A DNA stretch of 64,000 bases, from contig CAJVGD010000002.1 of NCBI GenBank assembly GCA_910890315.1, positions 2,046,001-2,110,000 of the forward strand, in the 5' to 3' direction. Of this stretch, positions 22,353 through 34,051 are shown in pieces; position 1 is the stretch's first letter, and every line of letters begins with the position of its first letter. The notes beneath the pieces are model-generated. The model did no database searches. It saw nothing but the letters and a program-made list of their open reading frames with translations, and was not told the origin of the DNA. A program made the translations under genes and the position numbers. The stretch comes from Serendipita indica DSM 11827 (Eukaryota; Basidiomycota; Agaricomycetes; Sebacinales; Serendipitaceae).

Positions 22353-23736
22353 TCAATCCGTCTTTTTAGAATCCGAACCACTGTCGCTGTCTTCGCTGTT
22401 TCCGGCAGAAGGTTCGCAAGAACGAGTGATAGGGGTCACACCCGTGCTCTTGGCAAGTCTCTTTGCTCTTGCAAAGATTCCAACTTCGGCGTCCCGGATG
22501 AAATTAATGATCACCATAGGCCAACTAGGGTGCGAGGGGAGAGTATCATAAAACTCGGGGGCCAACGCCTTCAGGGCGGGCAGTCTAGTCCAGGGTATAG
22601 ACGGGAAGTCGTGATGTTCGTTGTGGTACCCGACCTAGAGAACGCAGTCAGCAGGCGAAGCAGCGATATAAAAAGGCTACTGACGTTGTATGCAAGAATA
22701 TTAAGAGGGCCATAATAGGAATAAGTTTCTTGATCCAATCCATCCCAGAGATAATGTTCGGCGATAAAGTGGCCAGCGCACGGGTGTAGGCTCCCAGCAA
22801 AGAAGCTCGACATTATGAGGTATGCAAGCGGGCGCCAACCGCTTGTTTTAACAAGAATATAGTCGAAAATGATTTGAACGGCAATGTTGATAAAGTGCCA
22901 CCTAGTCAACTGCTGTGCCCTGACTAGGCCAGGACGAAGAGCGTAGAATAGGATTTGAAACGTGCTGCAGGGGGTCAGGATGGCAGAGTGTGCAAAGAGA
23001 ATAACGTACCAGAAAAAGGTTTTCCCTGCGACATTGTTGAGAAGCAAGAGTTCGAGGTGGGTAGGCAAATCTGTGTCGACTCCGTCAACACCAAGTTGCT
23101 TGTGGTGCTCGAGGTGGTATTTCTAATGGGTATAAATTGCATGTCTGCTCGAGTGATTGGTCATATACCTTGAAAGTCACAGAGTATGGAATTCCGATGG
23201 GCAAGTTTGCAAACATTGCCAGAAACTTGTTTGCCTTGATTCCCTTAAACGCAAGGTTGTGTGTAATCTCATGAATAGCGAGGAATAAGTTATGATTTGC
23301 TGTTCCTCCGATCGCGTAGGCCGCCAGAATGAACAAGGGGGAAAGCGGAGACGTGGTCCGCAGCGTCCAGGCGGTAGCAATTTGCAGCGACACGACGGCC
23401 AGGACGATCCATTTTGTAAGAGGCTCGTGTCCCATGAGCTTGGTGACCTGGTCTGTGGTCAGCTTCCCTGCGACTTTCCATCTGTCTGCGTACCTCTGGA
23501 TGGGCCTTGAGGATCTGCATGCGCCGAGAACGATGCGGTTCCTCTGTCATGATCCAAAGAAAGTCTGACGGATCTTGTGGAGGCCGCACATGCTGGGTAC
23601 TCGTCTGCGACTCTACAATCGTTCGACGTGGGGCTCTTTTTGACTTGCCCTCTGAGAGGCTTTCGGCACCGCCGTACAAGCTAAAGTCTGCAGTCACCAA
23701 ATAAAGGTAAATGTCAGCGCGTCGCATTCTCCGCAT
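22353..23736 (-). CDS. DES1: Sphingolipid delta-4 desaturase
   Basis: It introduces the delta-4 double bond into the sphingoid base of dihydroceramide at the ER. The N-terminus contains DFLWIMTEEPHRSRRMQIL, the signature of the DES family, and then KLMGHEPLTKW. Three histidine boxes are present: HEITHN, HLEHH (in KYHLEHHKQLGVDG) and HNEHHDFPSIPW, ligating the di-iron centre. Between them are hydrophobic helices and the family-typical HFIAEHYLWDGLDQETYSYY. The acidic, Ser-rich C-terminal tail is not conserved. The start is uncertain: 23736 is the first ATG in the open frame of exon 1, and 23727 is also possible. A further 5' exon cannot be excluded. It is a housekeeping gene for glucosylceramide synthesis in most filamentous fungi. 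Confidence 0.92.
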
Positions 23737-23870
23737 TTGATATTTTCTTGCCAGCTTTGAGGTCGGACATAGGCGAGTCCAAGTGTGGATGGGCGAGGGC
23801 GACAGGCTGGAATAACAATGGAAATACGCGAAAGATATACAAAAGATACAGAAAAACGTAAGATTTTGAT

Positions 23871-26800
23871 TCAACCGTCGCGTTTTTTCCCCTTCTTCGT
23901 CTTTTGTTGGGCCTTGGCCTGGGTCAGGTCGTCAGAGGGGTGGCTAGAGGGGCCGCGACGCTCAACTTACTTTGGCTCTGGAACGTGCTCCTCTTCCGAG
24001 TTCGGGGGACCTCGACCGACTGTGCTCCGTGCTTTCCTCCACGTCGGACACCATTTCTTCGTCTGAAGTGGGTGCGGGATGCTCCGCACCAGATTCTGCA
24101 CTCTCCTCGTCACTTTCTTCTATTTCATCTTCTTCATCTGATTCCTCCTTCTTTCTTCGCTTCACCGGTCGCTTGCTACTACAGGTCAGCCAAAGGATAC
24201 GAGATTTTGCAGGGATTTACCTCGACTTGGGTATAGCTGACCCAGCTGCTCTTCGCTTCCTCTGAGAGATATGTTATTATCGCACCAGTTGATGGCATGC
24301 GCGCTCTTACTTTGGCTGGCGCTGGCTTGAGGCTCTTCCCGACCTCAGACAAGCAACCGATCATTCCATCTGTCAGATAAACCTTGGTTCTGACCCTCTT
24401 TGCGACATCCATAGGAAGCAGCGTAAAACTATCAGGCGGCATCGAGACCTTTCCAGGGTAGGGCACCAAAGTCCACGAGTGATTAGCTGCCCATTGCTTG
24501 ATTATATACTCAGCGAGTTCACTCAGTAGATAAATGTTCTAACACAACGTCAGAGAGAAAAATCTAGGGATGTTTGAGTACCAACCTCGGAGTACTGATC
24601 TCCGTCATTATCTCGAACAGTTTTGAGTTGCTGAGCAAGGTAGAAGAGAAGAGAGACGTTATCGTTGTCAGCAACGAGTTCGAGATAGAATTCGATGTAT
24701 CTATCGCAGGGTCAGTGCGTAGCTCGATTGAGAGTCGTATCTTACTTGGCTAAAGCTGGCAAGCCTTCTTCGTGATCCGACGTGTCAAAATCCGGATGAT
24801 GAGCGAGCAAGTAAAGATATCGGACGAATATTTGCTCGAAACAGCGGAGTTTTTGCTCTACATGGCCGCTCAGCATTAGTCGTGCTGGATAAGCTGACTT
24901 ACGAGGACTCAGCCTTCGCATCATGGTAACAACATAAATTTGAGCCTGTGAATGATTAGATTCAACAACTAGAATCCCTAGTGCCTTACCCTTGATCGAA
25001 TGTTATCTTCGGGATCATGGCAGGTAAGAAAGACAACCGTGTTGAATACAGGGTTGATCTGATTTTTCTTCAATAGCCCTGTAACTTTAGTGATGAAAGC
25101 GTTTCGAACGTTCCAACAAAAGTCCTAGAATGCCAGACGTCAACTTTGACCATTTGTGGACCTACAAAAAACAAACCTGGGCCACTAGTGCGATGGTTGT
25201 CAGGCGTGTATTGACCACCTTGACCAACTTGTCTTGCCGAGCCAATCGCAGGAGGCAGTTGACGGCCTTCAACCGCATCCAGCTCCGAGCCGGGGGCCCA
25301 CTTGGCGTATATCAGCACAAGTAGAACAGGGAGACTGTAACTTACCCTTCACGACGATCTTTTAGACGGTCGTAGTCGGGGCCTAGATCCTTGATTGGTG
25401 CAAACGAGCCATCCTGATCAAGCACATCTGCCAAGAGTTTGATAACAGGCTGCGCAACCTTCTCTGCATCATTCCCATCCTTGTGCGCCAAACAACGATT
25501 CGTTAAGAGGCGCATGACCCCTCTTTTCGCATGAATGAGGGGTGTAAATCATCCCTTGGACACCATTCCACATTTGCCGCATCAGATTCCTCGTCAATAT
25601 CCATTGAGACCTAGACAGAGTCAGTAAACGCTTGATGCAGACACTGGACGCACCGCGTCCGGCGTTCGGTGGACCAAATCTCTTAACAAAAATCGCACTA
25701 TGTCTTCGCTCTTTTCCTCGAATTCGTCAGGGCTGTATCTTGTAAACTCTGAAAGCGCCGCGATGTGGGCTACCAAATGTTCATCGTCGGCTTTTGGCAA
25801 AAGTTTGCAAAGTTTCTATCCAACGATGAGAATGTTTAGGCCGAGACGCAACTGCATTCACCTCGACTAAGCTCGACGAATGTTTTGCGCTATTTCGCCC
25901 ATTGGAAAGATAGCGGGCAGCAGCTTTGGCGTTGGTACGATTATTGCTCACAGCCAGTGAGACCATCAGAGAATCCAGGCGTCTTGAATCAGATTAGCCT
26001 TGACCCAAGAAGACAGAGACTTCTTACGAATCGTTGGGGAATTGGTCCGTCCCTAAACGTGCGACACTTGCAAGGGCTCTGAGCGCACACTCTTGTGCAA
26101 CATAGTTGTCTTTGGAATGGGCCACTTTTGCAAGACGCTGTAGGTGTGGATAGTACAATTGTGGGCAGTACTTGGAGATGTAGTTCAGGGTAGCCCTTGC
26201 ATAATCAACGGATTTGCCATTGATAGTTTCATCCTTATCACCGTTGGTATTATGGCCATTCCGTGACGCGGTCGCATTGCCGGAGGAGGACAAAATGTCG
26301 AGGAAAGTCGGAATAGATGATGTGTTCACGATCCATAGAGAACTTTTGCGCATAAACGCCTCCATCGTCCCAGCAATGGCTGGAACATCTTTTTCAATAA
26401 TTTTGGTGAATTCATGCTAGGGAAAGTCAGGAAGGCGAGGGTGTGTCGAGGTGCACATTATTACCTTTGCCTTTACAAGACCCTTTAAATCTGTTTCGAT
26501 GTCCATTATAGTCCTCAAATATTTGTATAGTCGTCGGTCATGATGTTTTGCAAATGTTTGAAGGTCGTCTGCGACTTTACTGGGGTTTGGGTATCCGGCT
26601 TGATGGATATCAGAGCTTGTCAGGACCAGAGGATCTCTCCCACCTGCAATAAGCCTTATGACCTGCTGTAGTTTCGTCTTGACGGCTGCTTCGTCCTTGT
26701 CGATAGTACCACCCTGGCGAGTCATCAGCAGTGAACATAGAGCTGTCATTGGCCGCTAACGTTGAATTGTAAGCAGCTGTCTACAAACGCCTGGTACTGT

Positions 26801-28742
26801 GACGGTCGCCTGGAGAAAGGTAAGATCAATTCTGTGATTGCCGATGAATAGAAACGCACGTAGTAGAAAGACTCGAGAGAAACATGAGCCCATCAAACGT
26901 CCTCCGCTCTCCAGCAACCATTATCGAGAGTAATCGTTGGGTCCACGCATTTTCATCCATCTCCTCCTTGATAGATGGCAGCGGGAGGATATCTCTGGCA
27001 ATGATGCCCTCTGCAACCAAGGCCACGTCTGGTGTCGTGCCGCTGGCATGTATAAGCTGAGATGGGATCCACCCAAACTGTGAGATGGCAGTCGGGTTGC
27101 CTTTCTCGCTGCAAAAGCTCAGCTAACCATCCGGGGATCCTCACGAGACCTACATCTCTGGACGAGCCTGACTGTAAAGTCTCCCAATCGTGTCGAACGC
27201 CTCTAGCCTTACAGTATGCTATAGACTTTATCATGAGAGCGTATTGTTACGAAGAGCAACGAGACGCACCTTCTTATCCAAGCACCGACCAGCAATGGTC
27301 CGCAACATCTTTTCACTGGCGTGATACGCTGACATTTCAAAGTCCAGCTCGCCATATGCTTTACATACGGCGGCACGGACTTTATCGTCGGGATCCAGGG
27401 CTTTCGCCAACATTGCATCTGACCCACCATTAGCAAAGATTGACAGACTCGGAAAGATACCCCACCGTTGATATCATTTCGCATGTCTGGGTTTCCTATG
27501 AGCTTCTTTGCAACACTCACAAAGACAAGTCGAATCGCCGGAATCTTGTCATTCTTTCGTGCAACCCACAGAACCCAGGTACTCCGATATTCTCGCATGA
27601 GATCACTTCCATGAGTCTCTGCATACATCTCTCCAAGTGTCTGCGTCGCAAGTGTGCGAACCTCTGTGTTGTCGACCTGCAACTCTTCGTGCATTTGCGG
27701 TATGACGTTGAGAAGAAGCTTTGGGCAGTACTTTTGTATTCGCTTCACGAGTGTATGTGCCGCACGAAGCGCATCAACATCTCGCTCGCCGTCTCCGTCG
27801 TCACCGTCTTCATGATCCGATTGTGGATGCTGAACAATCGCATCGGTAAAGTATTGGCAGACGGGACGAATCAACTTGTCTGATGATGCGTTGCAGACTT
27901 CGACTGCAACTCGAAAGGCGGGCACGGACGTGGCCTGTAAAATATGAACAAGTCCAGCAAGCAAAGACGAGGTTTAGCGAACCGATTTCTTTGTACTGAA
28001 TTGCTTGATGAGAATGTCTGCCACCTCTGATGGCACAGTCTGACATTCGTCCAAAAGTGCAGCCATGATATCGGCCATGTATGCTTCAATCGTCGTGGGT
28101 AGGCCAAGCGCGGCAAGAGTGAAAAAGTCTCTGAATATCTCGACAAGCAGATCATCCGCTTGGGGCAAGTCGCACACCAACACGGCACTCTTCGTCCGAG
28201 AGAGTGACGAGAGCAAATCGTGGTAGAGCTGGTAGTAAGGCGCGTCCGGGCCCTTGAGTCCACTCAAAAGCTGTCTAAAGAAGAATTGGAAGATGTCCTA
28301 GCGAGCGTTCGCGTCAGCCTGCGGAGACGCACGTCGTGTCACTCAACTAACCTTGAGTTCTCCAGCCGTGTAGGGCGCGTCGGGTGCGTAAATGTTTAGG
28401 AGCTCAGCAATACAGCATGCTGTATACGCCTTGACGCCCTTGTCTTTGTGAAGCATGAGCGACGGTCCGACGAGATCCTTTCGGACAGTGGCAAACGACG
28501 CCAGGTCGATATTCTCGGGTTCGGACTCGGTGATAGAGCTCAACTCATCGAGTAGTGACTATCAAGGGTGAATGTGAGCATTTGACGCGTAAAAGATCCG
28601 TAGGGAGCGCGCAACGCGGTTTGAAACATACTTTGAGCTTGCGTTGCAGGCCTTCGCTGCTTAATCCTCGTCCCGTAAGCTTATCATCAAACTTTAGCTT
28701 TACAGGTGAATTGGTCGTCGCGCTCGGGTGTGAAGTTGGCAT
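23871..28742 (-). CDS. PDS5: PDS5, cohesin-associated HEAT-repeat protein
   Basis: PDS5 binds cohesin and controls sister-chromatid cohesion and its release. Many short exons, read leftwards, give a HEAT-repeat protein of about 1,250 residues. Family signatures include VKLKFDDKLTGRGLSSEGL at the N-terminus, CCIAELLNIYAPDAPYT, FQFFFRQLLSGLKGPDAPYY, VPQLEEEL-like VIPQMHEELQVDNTEVRTLA, RKNDKIPAIRLVFV, and ALDPDDKVRAAVCKAYGELD. The C-terminus is charged and disordered (KRRKKEESDEEDEIEESDEE) and ends with a Lys-rich tail at the stop 23871, as in other PDS5 proteins. The ATG at 28742 is the first in the exon. I did not fix every exon edge between 24,200 and 26,000, where exons are small. Confidence 0.93.
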
Positions 28743-28888
28743 TTTCTGTCGACACGGCGAAGTCGAACCGCTTCCACCACAGACGACCAATAAGCATCTC
28801 AAGTATAGCACGATATCCCAAGTCCAACAGTTTTTTGTACATTCATATTACGTGTATAAGGTACAATAAACGGTCAAAGTCAAAGGCC

Positions 28889-29377
28889 TTACGCAGGCGG
28901 TGGGCCCGAGGGCGGAGCGTATGTTCCAACGGGTGCCGTCGAAGGTGGCTGATTGTGGCCGAAGAATCGATTGATACCCTTATTATCAGAGACGAGGGCT
29001 GGCTGTGGTGGGTTAACGCCATCGTGCGCAACGCTAGGCTTCTCGAATGAGGGACCACGGTGAGTGGGCAGGGCAGCAGCGGCCCGCCTCATATTCCTTC
29101 TGCGCCTCAGGATCACGAGGACAAGTATGGTGAGGGCAATGAGACCAACTAGGAAAACATCTTAGGAGCATTCTCTCAAAGTATTCGCGCACTTACCAAC
29201 TCCAACGACGACACCAATGATGATTGCAGTCTTGTTTACTGGACAGGCTATTGCATTCCCAGCGTCATCATAGCAGCGTCGCGAGCTGCCAGTGCCCACA
29301 ACGCGAGGCTTTGCTACAACGCCAGAAGCGGCGATTATCGTCCAGAGGAGCGTAGAAAAGAGTATAGACGTAGACAT
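28889..29377 (-). CDS. Small secretory single-pass membrane protein A
   Basis: Two exons give about 140 residues. The ATG at 29377 begins a signal peptide (MSTSILFSTLLWTIIAASGVVA). A short ectodomain has one likely disulfide pair (CYDDAGNAIAC) and an NKT glycosylation sequon. A membrane helix (TAIIIGVVVGVVGLIALTIL) is followed at once by a basic stop-transfer run (RRRRNMRR) and a Pro-rich cytosolic tail ending PPSGPPPA. I do not recognise a family. The layout closely matches the next gene upstream on the same strand (30459-31066), which suggests old tandem paralogues. The intron falls inside the membrane helix in both. Confidence 0.7.
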
Positions 29378-30458
29378 GGTTTTGTCCAAGTTTCGGGGGC
29401 AGACTACGCAACATCTACAGCCAAGTGGGGTCTTAAGTGCAATCCTGAACTGAGGTGACGTCGGCGAGTGCGGGTGGCTCCCAACGGCATCCAGTCGGGT
29501 TGTGATCATCGGATATTTATCTGACAAAAGGCATAAACACATCTTGCCAAGCAAATTACGAGATGAATGAAGATCTCAGCAAGGAATTTGTCCGGCATGG
29601 GGTAAAAAATAGGACATATGCTTGTATCCGTGCGAACACGGGTAGACATCCTGAGATTAAAATTGAGAACGCTACTCACCGACACACGCAGTGCAAAATG
29701 CTAATATCTAGAGCTTCTGACGGCAGATTTCAGCAGATATTCTCATAATGAAAAGAAGAGGGCTCGGTTGGTGATGCATGTTGAGCAAGATCATGCGGCG
29801 ATGCCGTCAAACGCTCGAAAAATGGGAAAAGTATCGTCTTTGCCCATTAGAGGCCACATAATCGACGACTTACGGGCTTTGAAAGAGATCATCGAGATTT
29901 CAACCGACGGGCCAGGTCGAAGAAAGCGACTTTGTTTGGCCACTACAATCTTGGCCTCTACCAGCTCGAAGCGTTTTTGATCCTCTCTGGGTAAGTCGAT
30001 ATTCCCTGTCACCCTTTGTGATGAGTCTCCTTTCAGTTCTGCTTCCGAAGATGCCTCCGCATTTGTGGATAGCAAAATTTACCAAACCAAATTCTGAGCT
30101 CCGTATTGTCGTTCAACATTTGACTGATAATCCCTCTAGTATGTATGCACAATCTACCCAACGCCAGGAAGAAACCAAGTTCATCCATTCGTTGAACATC
30201 CTCTTCACTTCGCGGCTCGTTCGAGACTCGTCGTCTGGCGTTTTGCCCGACGGTGGCCTCGGTGAGCTTGCGGGAAGAGGTGCAAGAAAACACCGGCTTC
30301 TCTGATCTCTCGTCTCAACTGCCAGACGTGCGAGTTCTAACTCATTTTGATAGGCAGCATGCTGAATTGTAGAGTACACTTTATGCACAAGAGCCATAGT
30401 GTCCATAACCCACAAATAGACCCTGGTGACCCCAAGAAAAGATTTGGTAGATGATTCG
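29378..30458. other. Long intergenic stretch between the two small membrane-protein genes
   Basis: About 1.08 kb of AT-richer sequence. A minus-strand open frame lies at 29791-30075, but it has no ATG at its head and no recognisable motif. Presumably this holds the promoter of gene A and the 3' UTR of gene B. I see no tRNA, repeat array or transposon remnant. Confidence 0.45.
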
Positions 30459-31066
30459 TTAGTCGTTGTTGGCCGTCGTGTCCTGGACGTCGCTCGTCCC
30501 AAAGTCAACGTCGCGCTTTTCGTTGCTCTTGATACTGCTCTTTTCTCCAGCGTCTCCTTGGTTCGCGGCCGTCTCTGTGACGGCGTTGTTCCGGTCCTCG
30601 CTCGAGCGGCTCGATTTGCTGGAGCGCGACGAGTGAGTAGAGTGGGAATCTTCGTGCCCTTCTCCTCCGTGAATCTTGCCTCCTTTGCCCTTCTTCCCTT
30701 TCTTCTTTTCCTTTCGTGACGCCTCGAGCTTCTCGTCATACTTGGCAGCATTTTTCTTCTTCTTTGAGCGATAGGCCATAACGGAAATGACGATTACGAC
30801 AATAGCAACAAAGCCTATAGTCGACCGTTAGTTGAGATCAGTAAAATAGACCAAACCCTACCCAAAATGCACCCAAGGACGATTGCCCCGGCTTTGTTCA
30901 TTTTGCAGGTCTTGACATTGCCATGATACTCGCAGTCTGAGAGAGCATTGCTAGAATTGGAGATGGAGGTCCTCCCCTTTTTCTCTGGTTCACTGTAATC
31001 GGGAACCGGGACGGGCATCGCGGACACGACCGACGCAAGGGCCAACAAGAGAATCGACGCGGACAT
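30459..31066 (-). CDS. Small secretory single-pass membrane protein B
   Basis: The ATG at 31066 gives a signal peptide (MSASILLLALASVVSA). The ectodomain is about 50 residues with two cysteines around YHGNVKTC and an N-glycosylation site at NSS. The membrane helix (AGAIVLGCILGFVAIVVIVI) is encoded across an intron and is followed by SKKKKNAAKYDEKLEASRKE, a very Lys-rich juxtamembrane segment. The cytosolic tail is Ser-rich and charged (SHSTHSSRSSKSSRSSEDR). Family unknown. Same order of parts, same CxxxxxxxC spacing style and same intron position as the neighbour at 28889-29377, but the sequences have diverged strongly, so paralogy is an inference. Confidence 0.7.
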
Positions 31067-31749
31067 GACCTTGGAACTCAGTCGGCTCGTCAAGAGAAGT
31101 GGGAGAGGGCAAGATGCAACAAAAGGCCAAACTGCCTGCCTTTAAACATGACGGAGACCTCGTGCCCGTTCGATATTGGACAAATTCCGAAATGGCTATG
31201 GACATTTCAGGCACACCCTATTCATATTCTCGTGCGGGCTCTTGGCACCACCGGGCAGTCAGGGTTCAAAACAAGTAGAGCTCCGAAACCCTCAGGGTGA
31301 GTCCAGACCAGTCATGAGCCAGAAGGCCCCTGGGTCGCCACCTCAGTGTACGCCCGGTGGCAATCAGCGTACTTTGGCAAGAACAGGAATCTATTACTTG
31401 AAGAATAATGATTACGACGACGAGCGAAACCTGCTGAAACATCATGGCTTTGGCTGGTGATACAGTATCAAGAAGTGTGAGTCAATAGGATTATTTTGTG
31501 AGGTCGATAGGATTGAGCTATTATAAGGCATCAATGGGACAGATTACGGGGTATAATCGCCTGACGAACGCGACAAAACCCTTCATAAAAGAGCGGATTG
31601 AGAAAGAGATTGCTTCGGTCAAGAGTGGATACTGCAAGCACCTGATCCAGTGTTTCTGCAAGAGATTGGACCTGCAAATAGGTATTAAACAGTATTAGGC
31701 GAAAATCTGAGCCATTCAAACCGAATCCTCGTCGTCCCCCATTCTCGCT
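31067..31749. other. Intergenic stretch, nothing identified
   Basis: About 680 bp with short open frames on both strands, none with a motif, good start or splice pattern. It probably holds the promoter of the small membrane protein gene and the 3' end of the leftward hypothetical gene. Confidence 0.4.
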
Positions 31750-32399
31750 CTATAGTCTGAAGAATCGTGAGATACATTCATGCAAAATAAATCCCTCATA
31801 CGCTCTAGAGCCTTTGTGCGAATGGCGAGTGCCTCCTAATGGTCCCTGACAGTCAGCCATAAGAGAAAGGCAACCATCTCCGAGACCTACAGAACGAAGA
31901 CGTGTAGTCGCAGCAGTGTAGAGGTCCTCAGAGTATATCTTGAATTCTTGCCTGAGAGCCTCCAATCGCTTCTTCCGAAGGTTCTCTGCGAGGTCGGTAT
32001 CCACAGGCGGGCCATTCATTCGCTTTCTGTTTGCCATAGGAGTGCGACTTTGAATATCCTCAATCTATTGATTACGCGGATTTAAGCTGGTGGGTCACCA
32101 TTCAGGTAAGGAAGTTTACCTCGGTCAGCAGTGCTGCTTGTTTCTGACGAAAGACTGCAAAAGATGAATGGATCTGGTGCGTCGATGTCCAGAAGCTTGA
32201 ACATACACTCCTCGTGCTTGCGCTCAATGTCGTTAAGCGTATTCCGGAGCATGACCCGAAACTGGCGACAAGCATAGGTAAACTCTATGGGAGATACAGA
32301 TTCCATGGAGTGTTCACCACGGTTCTGAGACCGGTACACTGTTACACGGGTTGTCCAATGGTCGTGAAAGGCTCCAAGCTCGACCGATTGCCGCTTCAT
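31750..32399 (-). CDS. Uncharacterised leftward gene, model unresolved
   Basis: Two open segments look coding. The first starts at an ATG at 32399 (MKRQSVELGAFHDHW) and contains YACRQFRVMLRNTLNDIERK. The second, with an ATG at 32037, reads MANRKRMNGPPVDTDLAEN, then LRKKRLEALRQEFKIYSEDL and TAATTRLRSVG. I could not find a GT-AG intron that joins them in frame, so they may be two exons with an unseen middle, or two genes. After RSVG an intron of about 41 nt would give a short ending (TIRRHSPFAQRL). Without it the frame runs to 31750. No family recognised; the second part is helical and charged. Confidence 0.35.
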
Positions 32400-32448
32400 C
32401 TCAACAATGCTCCAGCTCAAACCAGTATATTGCAGAGTAGATGATATA

Positions 32449-33836
32449 TTACATATATCGTGGTGGCTTGAACAACCGTCGAGCGTCCACAAATGTACAG
32501 TTACGGCTCTCTACCGCTGCTTTGATGGCGTCGAAAGTAGCAGTAGTTTCCGGGTCAGGTTCCTTCAGATATTGTAGTTCAAAGTAATTCATCCCGGGGA
32601 AGCATTTCGGCTGTCGGAGCAGCTCTGCTAGGAGCGCTTGGTCCAAGGATCGTAGACCAGCAAACGAAGTACCGGAATACAAGCCATGTGCCTGTACTCA
32701 ATATCCGTTGCGTGGACTATTCTTAGGGATTCCAGTGGTCGCCTTTTGAGTGGCTCCAGCTGCCTTAGGATGTAGTCTGCCTGCTCCTTGACGCCTTCTA
32801 GGTCCCCATTCCCTATAGTTTCCCATATGAGATACTTTAATGATCTTTGGTGAACTACAGCTCACCATAAGTTCCCGGTCCGCCGCAGCTCTCCACACGC
32901 AATGTGTCCAGAGCGCGAAACTTTTCCACAACGGATGCGATGACCCAGGCATCAAATTCCATACATTCCTCCAGGTGCATGGAATCGATTGTGAGTTGCG
33001 AGCCCCATTTTCCACGCACGAGGAAGTCGACTATCGGCGAGTTTCGAGTACTGTACACGTAGAGATGGGAGAGCGACGTCACAAAGTCACGTATCGCTTC
33101 AAGTAAGCAAGTAGGAGGGGGAAAGTCCGGATTGCAATAAAACTCCAAGGTGCGCAGTGTTCGTCCAGACTGCCTTAGGACCGCAGTGTTTGCCTCGACT
33201 GTGGCAATCGTCATTGGGGATGAGATGCTGAATATTGATAGACGCCGTAACATTGTGAAGTGGCTGAGCGCATCCAATATCTGGGGGGACTTTCTTTGGA
33301 GCTTGCTGTCGAGCACAAGCCATTGGACATTGGTGAGATGTCGCAATATCTTCGTCATGAGTGGCAGACTTGGGTCGTCAAGATAAATGGTGGCATATCG
33401 AACATGGGGTGCGATTTTCAGAAAGATGGTCTGCTCCAATAGTGATAACCAATTGGGTCGGGTACGCTTGTAAGGGGTAAAGTTGACTGCTCGAAAGAGT
33501 TGTCTTAAACCGAGTGCGGCCAACTCGCGATCACATCTACTGTTGTTAAGCCATATAACCATTCCTATCTCATACATACCTTCTTATGGCCTTCAGGGTC
33601 TCGATATGCTCCGCGTTGGAAACGATAAGGCGCCGGTCATGAATAAAGATAACCCTTCCGGTTTCTAGCTTGTAATCCATGGCAAATTGATCCAGGACCG
33701 CTATCTTGAGCTCCGTAGGAAGCGCAGAGAAGTATGCCTTTGAGGGGTCAACCTCGAACGCCTCTGTCTCCGCAGGTGGGCTCAGGGTGCCACTAAAGGG
33801 AAGAGTATCCCATGGTATCATAATTTCTGGTTTCAT
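32449..33836 (-). CDS. F-box-like / leucine-rich-repeat protein
   Basis: The ATG at 33836 begins MKPEIMIPWDTLPFSGTLSP. After a linker comes a degenerate F-box (YFSALPTELKIAVLDQF) and then CDRELAALGLRQLFRAVNF, a common arrangement in agaricomycete F-box-like proteins. The rest has irregular leucine-rich repeats, for example ILRHLTNVQWLVLDSKLQ, FTMLRRLSIFSISS, RTLRTLEFYCN and SLSHLYVYSTRN. Such proteins usually serve as substrate adaptors of SCF ubiquitin ligases. The F-box core is divergent and binding to Skp1 is not certain. The last two introns, near 32,690 and 32,820, are less certain. The C-terminus reads CTFVDARRLFKPPRYM. The family is large and fast-changing in Agaricomycetes. Confidence 0.65.
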
Positions 33837-34051
33837 GGTTTCTGATAGGTTAAGTACTTGGCCCACAATCAATCAATACGTCAGCATACCATCTAAAGCC
33901 GTTGACGAGGGTGACTTTCTGGGATTGTTTATAGGTGACTCTTCCATGAGAGGATATTTAATTCCACAAAAATGACCCCAACCACATTCGCAGCCGTCGC
34001 GGTCAGGAGCAAGTTTGGGCCGAACCGAACCTTGACTCACTCGATGCTCCG

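Noticed and set aside
7242-23736. A sterol or lipid biosynthetic gene cluster (HMG-CoA reductase, patatin lipase, sphingolipid desaturase)
   Set aside because: The genes are separated by unrelated housekeeping genes, lie on both strands and lack a backbone synthase or a pathway regulator.
29791-30075. Minus-strand open frame of about 95 codons with sequence LPREDQKRFELVEAKIVVAK
   Set aside because: It has no ATG at its head, no clear upstream exon that joins in frame and no recognised motif. It may be a decayed exon, but this cannot be supported.
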